From Candidatus Peregrinibacteria bacterium CG_4_9_14_0_2_um_filter_41_14 (GTDB lineage: Bacteria > Patescibacteriota > Gracilibacteria > UBA1369 > UM-FILTER-41-14): DNA of 14,963 nt. Both the position numbers and the translations under genes were made by a program. This document shows, in pieces, positions 7,074 to 14,253 of the stretch. The notes beneath the pieces are model-generated. The model saw only the letters and a list, made by a program, of their open reading frames with translations. It searched no databases and had not been told where the DNA came from. Location of the stretch: positions 1,558 to 16,520 of the forward strand of contig PFRW01000047.1 of the NCBI GenBank assembly GCA_002788755.1, written 5' to 3'. Position 1 is the first letter of the stretch, and each line of letters begins with the position of its first letter.

Positions 7074-7565
7074 ATGATTAAGAAAGTTTCAGTTGGGGAG
7101 CTATTACACTCTGTCCCCGGAACTCAAATCGAACACCTAATTGCAGACCTAGACCAGACCCCCGTGGGGGCCGTAAACTTTAAGATTGCCCCCGGTTCAG
7201 AGGCCAATAGTTTGATAATTCGGATCCCCGACGGTGTTGTGCTTGCAATCCCATACGCCGAAATCGAAATTGACGTGGCCTGTGACCGTTGTTTACAAAA
7301 CTATAAACACAATCTCATCATCGAAAATGCCGAACAACTATACTACACTCATAAATTGGACGATGTTGACGTTGAAGATCACGAGTTTGGCTACGAACTA
7401 ATTAGTAACAAGCATCAAAATATCGATTTAAATACTTTTTTAGCCGATGTGATTAATCTTGCCATCCCAACCACCTTACTTTGTGACGAGAACTGCACAG
7501 GTATCGATTATAAAACACAAGATGATACTAACCGTAATCCCTTTGCCAAATTGCTTGATCAGTAA
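7074..7565 (+). CDS. yceD: YceD/DUF177 family protein
   Basis: A 163-residue soluble protein of the DUF177/YceD family, which is widely encoded just before ribosomal protein L32 and has been linked to 23S rRNA accumulation in plants and bacteria. Four cysteines in two pairs, Cys70/Cys73 (ACDRCL) and Cys137/Cys141 (LLCDENCTG), are the family's typical layout and may bind a metal. The C-terminus NPFAKLLD matches the usual family ending. It lies 67 bases upstream of rpmF, the standard context, and is the first gene after a strong promoter. The molecular role is not fully established; rRNA metabolism is the best inference from family and position. Confidence 0.85.
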   Translation: MIKKVSVGELLHSVPGTQIEHLIADLDQTPVGAVNFKIAPGSEANSLIIRIPDGVVLAIPYAEIEIDVACDRCLQNYKHNLIIENAEQLYYTHKLDDVDVEDHEFGYELISNKHQNIDLNTFLADVINLAIPTTLLCDENCTGIDYKTQDDTNRNPFAKLLDQ

Positions 7566-7632
7566 ATGACAAAAAATCGACTTGCTTTTTAAGGGCAATT
7601 TAGTATTCTTGCCAAGCGTTTAATTTAGAAAC

Positions 7633-7866
7633 ATGGCTGTTCCAAAGAAGAAAACATCGAAAACACGTACACGTAGACGTTATGCGACATACGTAAAAAA
7701 GCAACAAACCAAACTTTTAAACAAAGTTGCATTGGCTACTTGCAGTAATTGTCAAGAAAAACACCGTATCCATCACATTTGTAATAATTGTGGTCACTAT
7801 AATGGTCAAATGATTATTGACAAAACAAGCAAAGACCTAGACAAGATCACAACTATAAAAGCCTAA
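7633..7866 (+). CDS. rpmF: 50S ribosomal protein L32 (bL32)
   Basis: A structural protein of the large ribosomal subunit, 77 residues. It starts MAVPKKKTSKTRTRRR, the characteristic basic N-terminus of bL32. A four-cysteine zinc ribbon follows: Cys37 and Cys40 (TCSNC), Cys50 and Cys53 (ICNNC). The C-terminus is about 15-20 residues longer than many short bL32 proteins and is Lys/Asp-rich. The ATG has no Shine-Dalgarno sequence. It is followed 5 bases later by nusB. The 67-base gap upstream has no strong promoter; it does contain GGCAA (7594-7598) and TTGCC (7609-7613), which could pair as a small leader hairpin. Confidence 0.95.
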   Translation: MAVPKKKTSKTRTRRRYATYVKKQQTKLLNKVALATCSNCQEKHRIHHICNNCGHYNGQMIIDKTSKDLDKITTIKA

Positions 7867-7871
7867 ATTAA

Positions 7872-8297
7872 ATGAAGAGTGGTTTTAGACATCTAGCACG
7901 GCAGATTGTCCTTAAGGCTCTCTTTTGGCAAAATTCAAGACAAGATCAAAAACGGGAAGAAATAATCGCCTATCTCTTAGAAAATGATGATGGGCGAAAA
8001 TTGCCAAATACCGATTTTGCCAGTCAAACATTTGCCAATGTTTTAGAGCATCAAGACGTAATCGACAAAATAATTGGCACTTACGCTCCTGAATGGCCTC
8101 TAGATCAAATTGCTAAGGTCGATTTAGCTATTTTAAGATTGGGGGTATATGAGTTGCTATACGGCGAAGACATTCCAGCCCTTGTTGCCATTAATGAATC
8201 GGTAGAGTTGGCCAAAGAGTTTGGTGATCAAAGTAGTTTTCAATTTATAAATGGCGTTCTTTCTCAAATTGCTAAAGAACAAAACAAAATACAATAA
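7872..8297 (+). CDS. nusB: Transcription antitermination protein NusB
   Basis: An all-helical RNA-binding factor of 141 residues, about the normal length. Together with NusE (S10) it binds boxA in rRNA leaders and promotes antitermination during rRNA synthesis. Recognisable family features are the N-terminal RHLARQIVLKALF, the ILRLGVYELLY helix, and the segment IPALVAINESVELAKEFG with the closing FINGVLSQIAKE. The gene lies between rpmF (5-base gap) and rnc (11-base gap), so L32 synthesis, rRNA antitermination and rRNA processing are encoded in one cluster. No Shine-Dalgarno sequence precedes the ATG. Confidence 0.93.
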   Translation: MKSGFRHLARQIVLKALFWQNSRQDQKREEIIAYLLENDDGRKLPNTDFASQTFANVLEHQDVIDKIIGTYAPEWPLDQIAKVDLAILRLGVYELLYGEDIPALVAINESVELAKEFGDQSSFQFINGVLSQIAKEQNKIQ

Positions 8298-8308
8298 CTA
8301 GCCTAACT

Positions 8309-9016
8309 ATGTATCAAGAATTAGAAAAAAAAATTGGCATAACATTTAATAAGCAGGAGCTATACTTGTGTTGTTTTACACATCGATCTTATGTTAACGA
8401 AAGTGAGGAAAAGGAACCGGTCGCCGACAACGAACGCCTGGAATATTTAGGCGATGCTGTTTTAGAAATGACCACCACCGACCATCTGTTTAATAATTAT
8501 CCGGAGCAACAGGAAGGGGAGTTAACTGCTTTGCGCGCCGCCTTGGTAAAAGGTGAACATTTAGCCGAAGTTGCCCACAAGTTAGATTTGGGCAAATACC
8601 TGCGCCTAAGTAAAGGGGAGGAGGCTTCCGGCGGCCGTCAAAAAAATTATATTTTGGCAAACACAGTTGAAGCTTTAATTGGCGCCATCTATATTGATCA
8701 GGGCTACAATGTCGCCAAAAAATTTATCGAAGAAAACATCTTAAACAATCTAGACCAATTAGTAAGCGAAGGTGCCCATCGTGATGCCAAATCTTTACTT
8801 CAAGAATTTAGCCAAGAAAAATTTGGCGTTACCCCACATTACGTCGTTCTAAAAGAAGTTGGTCCAGATCACGACAAAATCTTCACCATGTCTGCCAACA
8901 TAGGTGAGCGCGAGATTGCTACCGGCACCGGTAGTAGCAAACAAAAGGCCGAGCAGTCAGCGGCATCTGCCGCCTTACAAGAAATCATTGCTGAACAAGC
9001 CAGTACCGAGCAATAA
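8309..9016 (+). CDS. rnc: Ribonuclease III
   Basis: A double-strand-specific endoribonuclease of 235 residues that processes rRNA precursors and structured mRNAs. The catalytic domain carries the signature NERLEYLGDAVL (41-52), with Glu42, Glu45 and Asp49 matching E. coli Glu38, Glu41 and Asp45. The second metal-ligand pair reads LANTVEALIGAIYID (117-130 region): the glutamate is kept as Glu121, but E. coli Asp114 corresponds to Asn118. A double-stranded-RNA-binding domain occupies about 156-229, ending with GSSKQKAEQSAASAAL. It is the last gene of the cluster. Its 3' end overlaps by 32 bases a small ORF on the opposite strand. Confidence 0.96.
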   Translation: MYQELEKKIGITFNKQELYLCCFTHRSYVNESEEKEPVADNERLEYLGDAVLEMTTTDHLFNNYPEQQEGELTALRAALVKGEHLAEVAHKLDLGKYLRLSKGEEASGGRQKNYILANTVEALIGAIYIDQGYNVAKKFIEENILNNLDQLVSEGAHRDAKSLLQEFSQEKFGVTPHYVVLKEVGPDHDKIFTMSANIGEREIATGTGSSKQKAEQSAASAALQEIIAEQASTEQ

Positions 9017-9215
9017 ACACACCTACAAAAATACCAATAATAATGCCATCAAAAAGGCAAATCATGATTAAATTACTCAGTCTTTTTTGCGTTTCCTTGT
9101 CAAAGAATGTTAGGTTAACAACAGTCTTGTTCTTAAAAGCCAAATACATATAAAATAATATGTCTAAGACGATCAAGAAGGTGATTCCAAAAAATAACAA
9201 AAATTGATAACTCAT
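8985..9215 (-). CDS. Small membrane protein with two predicted helices (LapA-like layout)
   Basis: A 76-residue ORF with two clearly hydrophobic segments, about 5-27 (FLLFFGITFLIVLDILFYMY) and about 49-72 (IMICLFDGIIIGIFVGVF), joined by a polar loop (KNKTVVNLTFFDKETQKR). The layout of helix, NxxxVxLxFF-like loop, then a glycine-rich second helix loosely resembles LapA/DUF1049 proteins, but this is a topology match, not a secure family call. ATG at 9215, TGA at 8985-8987. It fills the gap between rnc and the next plus-strand gene, and its end overlaps rnc by 32 bases. It is monocistronic and runs against both neighbours. It could be spurious, but the clean membrane pattern and position suggest a real gene. 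Confidence 0.5.
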   Translation of the reverse strand: MSYQFLLFFGITFLIVLDILFYMYLAFKNKTVVNLTFFDKETQKRLSNLIMICLFDGIIIGIFVGVFIARYWLVQQ

Positions 9216-9239
9216 CTATAATATTAGACTATAATATTA
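9216..9239. promoter_or_regulatory. Direct repeat with tandem TATAAT boxes upstream of the TPR gene
   Basis: CTATAATATTA occurs twice, at 9216-9226 and 9229-9239, with a 13-base period. Each copy holds a perfect TATAAT on the plus strand (9217-9222 and 9230-9235). The first has ATAACA 17 bases upstream (9194-9199, 4 of 6 to -35); the second has TTGATA (9204-9209) at a long 20-base spacing. They are suitably placed for the plus-strand gene starting at 9268. The AATATT core is self-complementary, so minus-strand use for the small membrane gene cannot be excluded. Confidence 0.4.
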
Positions 9240-9267
9240 ATACCTAATCAACTGGCTTCCGTCAAAT

Positions 9268-10527
9268 ATGTTTAACTTTTTACGTCGACTATTCACCAAA
9301 TATGTACATCCTGTCGAAAAGAAAATCGATCGCTTTTTTGATAAAATCAATAGTAGAACGCCGCATAAAAAAGTTGAAAAGCAGTTGCTTAAGTTTATGC
9401 AGAAAGATTTAATTGTGCTTAATCTTTGGTTAGAAAAAAAATTTAAAGGGTACAGCGGACTCACTAAAAAAAGACGTGCCAGTCTATACAAAAATGTTAA
9501 ATTTATGGTTCAGGATTTTCAAGAAGATGTAGCCAAAAACATCATCACCCCCGAAAAACTCCACGAGCAACTTCTTATTTTAGATCTCGATTTAAATGCC
9601 GACGAAATCCAAAAATTAACATATTTAATGGCAATAATGCATTTTTTGCGCCCCGGCCACCACTATGAATATTTGGAATCGGCCAGCTTTGATAAACTCT
9701 TAGTCGATCCCGAAAACGAAATTATGATGGGGGACTGTAATCAGATCGTAACTATATACATTTATTTATATTCGTTGATGTACCCCGTGGACGATCTGGA
9801 GCTTAAGCTATTGCCAGGGCACATTTGTCTGCATTTTAACGGTATCGACATTGAGGCCACAACAGGCAGCTTCCACAAGTACCAAACTTACGATGACATC
9901 ATCCCTGTTACCGAAATTATCTCTACAAATTTACTGGATGTGCACGATTATCGAGAAGAACGCTACAAATTATCGGCACGGACAGTCCTTAAAAGTGCCA
10001 ATCTGGCCTTTTTGCTTAGTAGTAAGAGGGAGCTAGTCGAAAAAAACTTAAATATTGCTTACCGAAACCTAGGTGTGGCCGCTGCTAATATTAATGACTT
10101 TAAGGCCGCAATCTACTATTTAAAGGAAGCTGGCGCCAAAGATTTACTCAAAAATATTTATCACAACGCCGCACTTTATTACAGTAAAAAGGCTAATTTT
10201 GATAAAGCTCATTATTACGCCGAAAAAACTAAGATCCCCAAGCTTATGCGGACCGTTACAGATCGCAAGGCCGCCTACTACTATAAAAAAGGTGATTTTA
10301 CGGAGGCTATTTCACTATATGAGTCACTTGAAAACCAACAGATGCTCAAGGCCTGTTATCAGCAAGAGTATAATCAGCTATTGCAAAAAGTGAAAAATAT
10401 TAAGACGTTAAAGGAGCAAAAAAGAAATAAACAAATTTATCAAAAGTTATTAAAATTAGCCAAACTTGCCGATAACCAAAAAGCAATTGATCAACTGAGA
10501 AAGATTATCGAAACAATCGGAGGGTGA
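9268..10527 (+). CDS. SirB1-like transglutaminase-core protein with C-terminal TPR-like repeats
   Basis: A 419-residue protein, probably cytoplasmic, with no signal peptide or membrane helix. A basic N-terminal stretch (1-80) is followed by a region with a cysteine-peptidase-like core: MGDCNQIVTIYIYLYS (Cys157), LLPGHICLHF (His185) and NGIDIEATTG (Asp194 or Glu196). The spacing and the PGH motif fit the transglutaminase-like/SirB1 group. The C-terminal third (about 260-375) has helical repeats typical of TPRs, for example AYRNLGVAAANINDFKAAIYYL, cut here to AYRNLGVAAANINDFKAAI, and AAYYYKKGDFTEAISLYESL. SirB1-type proteins also join such a core to TPRs. The substrate is unknown; it may be a scaffold with a degenerate enzyme core. 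It stands alone between a putative promoter region and the liv operon. Confidence 0.72.
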   Translation: MFNFLRRLFTKYVHPVEKKIDRFFDKINSRTPHKKVEKQLLKFMQKDLIVLNLWLEKKFKGYSGLTKKRRASLYKNVKFMVQDFQEDVAKNIITPEKLHEQLLILDLDLNADEIQKLTYLMAIMHFLRPGHHYEYLESASFDKLLVDPENEIMMGDCNQIVTIYIYLYSLMYPVDDLELKLLPGHICLHFNGIDIEATTGSFHKYQTYDDIIPVTEIISTNLLDVHDYREERYKLSARTVLKSANLAFLLSSKRELVEKNLNIAYRNLGVAAANINDFKAAIYYLKEAGAKDLLKNIYHNAALYYSKKANFDKAHYYAEKTKIPKLMRTVTDRKAAYYYKKGDFTEAISLYESLENQQMLKACYQQEYNQLLQKVKNIKTLKEQKRNKQIYQKLLKLAKLADNQKAIDQLRKIIETIGG

Positions 10528-10574
10528 GTCAATGGTAATTGTGTCAATAGTGTTTTAAGCACAGATAGTTGCGC

Positions 10575-10580
10575 TATACT
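10575..10580 (+). promoter_or_regulatory. Candidate -10 box for the liv operon
   Basis: TATACT (5 of 6 to the -10 consensus) lies 32 bases before the livK ATG, giving a predicted leader of about 26 bases. No clear -35 sits at the right distance. Upstream, GTCAATGGT (10528-10536) and GTCAATAGT (10543-10551) form an imperfect direct repeat with a 15-base period, which could be an activator site. The whole 85-base gap before livK holds nothing else I can recognise. Confidence 0.35.
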
Positions 10581-10612
10581 TTGCTAGTTCCCAGTTCATT
10601 ATTATTTAATAG

Positions 10613-11734
10613 ATGCTTATGAATAAGCAAAAACACATTTTACTTGCCACAATGTTAACGGTGGTCGTAGCACTAGTGTTAGGAGGATGTAGTACTAAAG
10701 TCGCAAATCTTAGCCAAGAAAAAATAAAGTTAGGTTACGTCGGCCCATTAACAGGTGACCTTGCTTCCATTGGCAACGACGAAAAACGTGCAATTCAACT
10801 TGCCCTAACAGCCAGCGGCCGTACCGATATTGAAGTGATCTTTGAAGATTCACATTGTAATGGTCAAGCAGGATCCAATGCTGCTCAAAAACTGGTAAAT
10901 GTTGACCAAGTACAATTAATTATGGGTGCCGGTTGTAGCGATGCAACGTTGGCAATGCTGCCGATCATTCAGCAAGGTCAAGTAGTTCTTTTCTCTAGTT
11001 TGTCAACCAGCCCGGAGTTAACCAAGGTTGGTGGTGAGTACTTCTTCCGTAATGCTCCATCTGATGATAAGGCTACAGAAGTTTTAGCAAAATTGATAAA
11101 AAATAAAAAAATCGCTTTAGTTAGCGAAAATAATGATTTTGGCCAAGCTTTTTTAAATGATTTAAAAGTTAAATTAGCTGAGTTTGACACAACCCCAGTT
11201 GCCGATGAAATTTTTAATACAGGCACAACCGATTACAAGACTATTTTACAAAAAGTGAAAGAAAGTAAAGCCGAAGTTTTGGCTGTAATAAGTAATTCAC
11301 CAGTATCCAACGGCCTAGTCATTAAGCAAGCCAAAGAGCTTGGTTTAGAAATGGCATATTATGGTACCGACAGTATTGCCGGATCTGAATTTAGCGACAC
11401 AGCTCAAGATGCGGCTGAAGGCGTATATGCAATTTTAGTTGCCGCCAATACAGCCGATGATCGTGTTAATAAACTATTACAACTTTATGAAAACACATAC
11501 CTCGAAGGGCCAGCTTCCGATGCCTATACTGTGTTGTCTTACGATCGTATGAATATAGTTTTAAAGGCAATTGACGCAGTTGGTTATGACGCTGAGGCAA
11601 TTCGTAATTATTTGCATACAATTAATTACGATGGCCTTGCCGGTTACACAAGTTTTGATGAAAATGGCGATAGCTCCATTCTGCCGCTTGTACTACGTTT
11701 TGAAGATGGCGAGCTTGTACCCGTTCAACAATAA
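10613..11734 (+). CDS. livK: Branched-chain-amino-acid-type ABC transporter binding lipoprotein
   Basis: A type I periplasmic-binding-fold protein of 373 residues that captures substrate outside the membrane for the permease encoded next. The signal peptide ends in a lipobox, LVLGGC, with Cys26 as the predicted lipid-anchored residue. The mature part begins KLGYVGPLTGDLASIG, a hallmark of the LivJ/LivK family. Cys82 and Cys108 match the disulfide pair of E. coli LIV-binding protein in context and spacing. The ligand-contacting Glu226 of that protein appears to be Asp253 (YYGTDSIAG), and other pocket positions also differ, so the ligand may not be leucine. The ATG at 10613 is used here; a second ATG at 10619 is equally possible. 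The next gene starts 3 bases after the stop. Confidence 0.9.
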   Translation: MLMNKQKHILLATMLTVVVALVLGGCSTKVANLSQEKIKLGYVGPLTGDLASIGNDEKRAIQLALTASGRTDIEVIFEDSHCNGQAGSNAAQKLVNVDQVQLIMGAGCSDATLAMLPIIQQGQVVLFSSLSTSPELTKVGGEYFFRNAPSDDKATEVLAKLIKNKKIALVSENNDFGQAFLNDLKVKLAEFDTTPVADEIFNTGTTDYKTILQKVKESKAEVLAVISNSPVSNGLVIKQAKELGLEMAYYGTDSIAGSEFSDTAQDAAEGVYAILVAANTADDRVNKLLQLYENTYLEGPASDAYTVLSYDRMNIVLKAIDAVGYDAEAIRNYLHTINYDGLAGYTSFDENGDSSILPLVLRFEDGELVPVQQ

Positions 11735-11737
11735 TTT

Positions 11738-12619
11738 ATGTTCCAAGTGCTTGTTAATGGCATTATTGTCGGCGGAATTTACGCACTAATTACGATAGGT
11801 TTTAACTTGATCTATTCTGCGGTTCGCTTTTATCATCTCGCTTATGGTGCCGTAGGCATTCTGGGAGCATATCTGACATACCAAATTCAAAAATTTATAT
11901 TTGAAACCCAAGGAGGAGGCCTAATTACAGGCTTCCTTTTTGGTTTATTGATTAGTTCTATAGTTACCGGTATGTTAGGGATTCTGATTTGGAAGTTTTT
12001 ATATAGGCCTTTACGTAAAAATGGCGCCTCAAATGTATCTATGATTGTTGCTTCATTTGGCCTTTTAATTATTTTGCAAAACCTAATTGGGCTGATATTC
12101 GGGCAATCAGCCAAAACCATCCGTCTTTCTGAAGTGACAACTCAGGGGTATGAATTTTTGTCGGCGTCAATCACTAAAAACCAAATTTTAATTTTAATTG
12201 TCACGTTAGTATCCGTTTTTGTTTTTGAGCTATTTTTACATCGGACTAAAATTGGTACGGCCATACGAGCTGTTGGACAAAATTCTCAGTTAGCAGCCGT
12301 TGTTGGTGTGAAAACCGAAAAAGTTATATATATCACTTTTTTTATAGCGTCGTTTTTATCAGTGTTGGCAAGCAGCTTAATCGCCCTTGAAATTAGTCTT
12401 AAGCCCACATACGGTTTAATGTTAATTTTAAAGGTGATTGTGGCAAGCATTATTGGTGGCATTGGTAGTATGCGTGGTGCCTTGGTAGGTGGATTAATGT
12501 TGGGGGTTGCCGAAAACTTTGGCGCCTACTATTTTGGTAGCCAATGGCAAGACACGGTTGCATTTGGTTTGTTGGTTATCTTTTTGTTAGTGAGACCGCA
12601 AGGATTATTTAAAAAGTAG
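11738..12619 (+). CDS. livH: Branched-chain-amino-acid-type ABC transporter permease LivH
   Basis: An integral membrane permease of 293 residues, the normal length for LivH. The N-terminus VNGIIVGGIYALITIGFNLI and the following RFYHLAYGAVGILGAY correspond to the family's conserved first helices. About eight hydrophobic segments follow. The cytoplasmic coupling region reads GTAIRAVGQNSQLAAVVGV, the part that contacts the ATPases. IIGGIGSMRGALVGG and the C-terminal VRPQGLFKK are also typical. It pairs with LivM to form the membrane channel. It sits 3 bases after livK and 1 base before livM, so translation is almost certainly coupled. Confidence 0.93.
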   Translation: MFQVLVNGIIVGGIYALITIGFNLIYSAVRFYHLAYGAVGILGAYLTYQIQKFIFETQGGGLITGFLFGLLISSIVTGMLGILIWKFLYRPLRKNGASNVSMIVASFGLLIILQNLIGLIFGQSAKTIRLSEVTTQGYEFLSASITKNQILILIVTLVSVFVFELFLHRTKIGTAIRAVGQNSQLAAVVGVKTEKVIYITFFIASFLSVLASSLIALEISLKPTYGLMLILKVIVASIIGGIGSMRGALVGGLMLGVAENFGAYYFGSQWQDTVAFGLLVIFLLVRPQGLFKK

Positions 12620-12620
12620 T

Positions 12621-13487
12621 ATGGATTTTATAGTTCAGTTAGCGATTTATTCTGCTATCGCCAGTATTGCCGCCGTAAGCTTAAACTATGTTGTCGGATT
12701 TACCGGGATTATGTCCATCTCTCACGCTTCTTTTTATGGTATTGGTGCATATGGTACCGCATTATTGCTCACAAAGACCGGCTTAAGCTTTGTGCCCGCC
12801 CTGCTTTTAGGGGTTTTAATTACCGGCCTTGTCGCCGCTTTCGCATCTGTGCCCATTTTACGTTTAAGGGAAGATAGCCTAATGCTTGTGTCCGTTGGTT
12901 TTGCCTTAATTATTCATAGTCTCATGCTAAATTGGCAATCTCTTACCAACGGACCGCGTGGCGTGAAATCAATTCCTCGACCTGAAATTTTTGGCATTAG
13001 CTTAACAGATAAGAATTTTTATTTGGTATTGTGTTTAGTTTTATTGGTTTTAACCATTATCATATTTTATAAAATCACCAAGTCGCCATATGGTACAGTT
13101 ATAAAAGGCATCCGTGAAAATGAAGAGGTGATGAAAAATTATGGCTACAATGTTAGCAAATACAAGCATTCGGTTTTTGTGTTAGGCGCCATATTTGCCG
13201 GATTGGCCGGTGGCTTGTTCGCCAGTTATATTCAGTACATTTCACCCGAATCTTTTATTTTACTGCCATCTGTCTTTATGTTGATTATGGTGATTTTGGG
13301 CGGTATGGGGAGTATTGGCGGTAGTATTATTGGCGCCATCCTTATTACTGTAATTCCTGAACTTATGCGCTTTGCCGGTCTGCCCAGCAGTTTTGCCGCT
13401 GAATCCAATCAAATTGTATATGGTATTATTTTATTCGCTCTAATGTATTGGCGCCCACAAGGTCTGTTTGGTAAATACAAAATCTAA
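12621..13487 (+). CDS. livM: Branched-chain-amino-acid-type ABC transporter permease LivM
   Basis: The second permease subunit, 288 residues. E. coli LivM is longer because of N-terminal extensions; this length is common in other bacteria. Family landmarks are VVGFTGIMSISHASFYGIGAYG, shown here as GFTGIMSISHASFYGIGAYG (near 26-45), TNGPRGVKSIP (the NGxxG segment), the coupling region YGTVIKGIRENEEVMKNYGY, then MVILGGMGSIGGSIIGA and the terminal WRPQGLFGK, which echoes the LivH ending. The gene begins 1 base after livH and ends 8 bases before livG. Confidence 0.93.
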   Translation: MDFIVQLAIYSAIASIAAVSLNYVVGFTGIMSISHASFYGIGAYGTALLLTKTGLSFVPALLLGVLITGLVAAFASVPILRLREDSLMLVSVGFALIIHSLMLNWQSLTNGPRGVKSIPRPEIFGISLTDKNFYLVLCLVLLVLTIIIFYKITKSPYGTVIKGIRENEEVMKNYGYNVSKYKHSVFVLGAIFAGLAGGLFASYIQYISPESFILLPSVFMLIMVILGGMGSIGGSIIGAILITVIPELMRFAGLPSSFAAESNQIVYGIILFALMYWRPQGLFGKYKI

Positions 13488-13495
13488 CTTTGACG

Positions 13496-14251
13496 ATGTC
13501 TCTTCTCCAAATTAAAAATATTAGTAAAAGTTTTGATGGCCTTAAAGCGTTGCATAATTTAAGTTTTAACGTTAATGACGGTGAAATTGTTGGTGTGATC
13601 GGCCCCAACGGCGCCGGTAAATCAACCTTATTTAATGCGATTATGAACCACATCAATAAAGACAGCGGCGACATCTATTTTGATGGTATTAACATAACCA
13701 AAAAGCCAACCCACCAAATTGCGGGCATGGGCATTGTGCGCACGTTTCAGGATAGTCAACCGCTCCCGCAAATATCCGTCCAAGAAAACCTCGATCTGGC
13801 CTTTAAATACCAAACCGATATTTCACTGGTCAGTGTATTTGGCCGCCATAAATTCTTACAAGAAGAGCAGCAAGTTCATTTTACTAAAATCAAAGAGCTT
13901 CTGCACGAAGTAGGCTTAGGCAGCAAACTTAACGTTCAAGCCCAAGATCTTAGCTACGGCCAAGGAAAACTCCTCGAAATGCTCAAAGTCATTGCCTCAG
14001 ACGCCCGCCTCATTTTGCTGGATGAACCGTTTTCCGGCTTATTCCCCGAAATGATCAAACTGGTCACAAAACTAATCTACGACCTTTCCGCCAGCGGCAA
14101 AACCATCTTATTGGTTGAGCACAACATGCAATTAATTGAAGAAATTTGCGACCGTGTTATTGTTATGGATGCCGGTCAAAAAATTGCCGACGGTGACTTT
14201 AAAACAGTCACCAAACAACAAAATGTCATTGACTCCTATCTGGGAAAATAA
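13496..14251 (+). CDS. livG: ABC transporter ATP-binding protein LivG
   Basis: A cytoplasmic ATPase subunit of 251 residues that powers the importer with LivF. Walker A is GPNGAGKST (36-44). The signature is LSYGQGKLLEM (from 152), the LSYGQ variant usual in LivG. Walker B is LILLDEP (172-178) and the H-loop is VEHN (His209). FSGLFPEM follows Walker B, close to the family's AGLNPxE. The start is set at the ATG 13496 rather than the in-frame TTG six bases earlier: the ATG gives the usual MSLLQIKNISKSF start, and it lies 8 bases after livM. The stop is followed 2 bases later by livF. Confidence 0.94.
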   Translation: MSLLQIKNISKSFDGLKALHNLSFNVNDGEIVGVIGPNGAGKSTLFNAIMNHINKDSGDIYFDGINITKKPTHQIAGMGIVRTFQDSQPLPQISVQENLDLAFKYQTDISLVSVFGRHKFLQEEQQVHFTKIKELLHEVGLGSKLNVQAQDLSYGQGKLLEMLKVIASDARLILLDEPFSGLFPEMIKLVTKLIYDLSASGKTILLVEHNMQLIEEICDRVIVMDAGQKIADGDFKTVTKQQNVIDSYLGK

Positions 14252-14253
14252 TT

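Noticed and set aside
7577..7606. Internal promoter for rpmF (TCGACT, 18 bases, TAGTAT)
   Set aside because: Both boxes match only 4 of 6 consensus bases in AT-rich DNA, too weak to list as a feature.
7582..7613. Intrinsic terminator or riboswitch between yceD and rpmF
   Set aside because: The possible stems are only 4-5 base pairs with no following T-run, so at most a weak hairpin.
9237..9491. 84-residue minus-strand ORF opposite the TPR gene start
   Set aside because: It overlaps the N-terminal coding region of a longer gene and has no clear domain; it looks like a shadow frame.
10525..10527. Alternative genetic code with TGA read as glycine, as in some Patescibacteria
   Set aside because: TGA ends the TPR gene and the small membrane gene, and no conserved gene here contains an in-frame TGA. 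The short read-through after 10527 does not look like protein.
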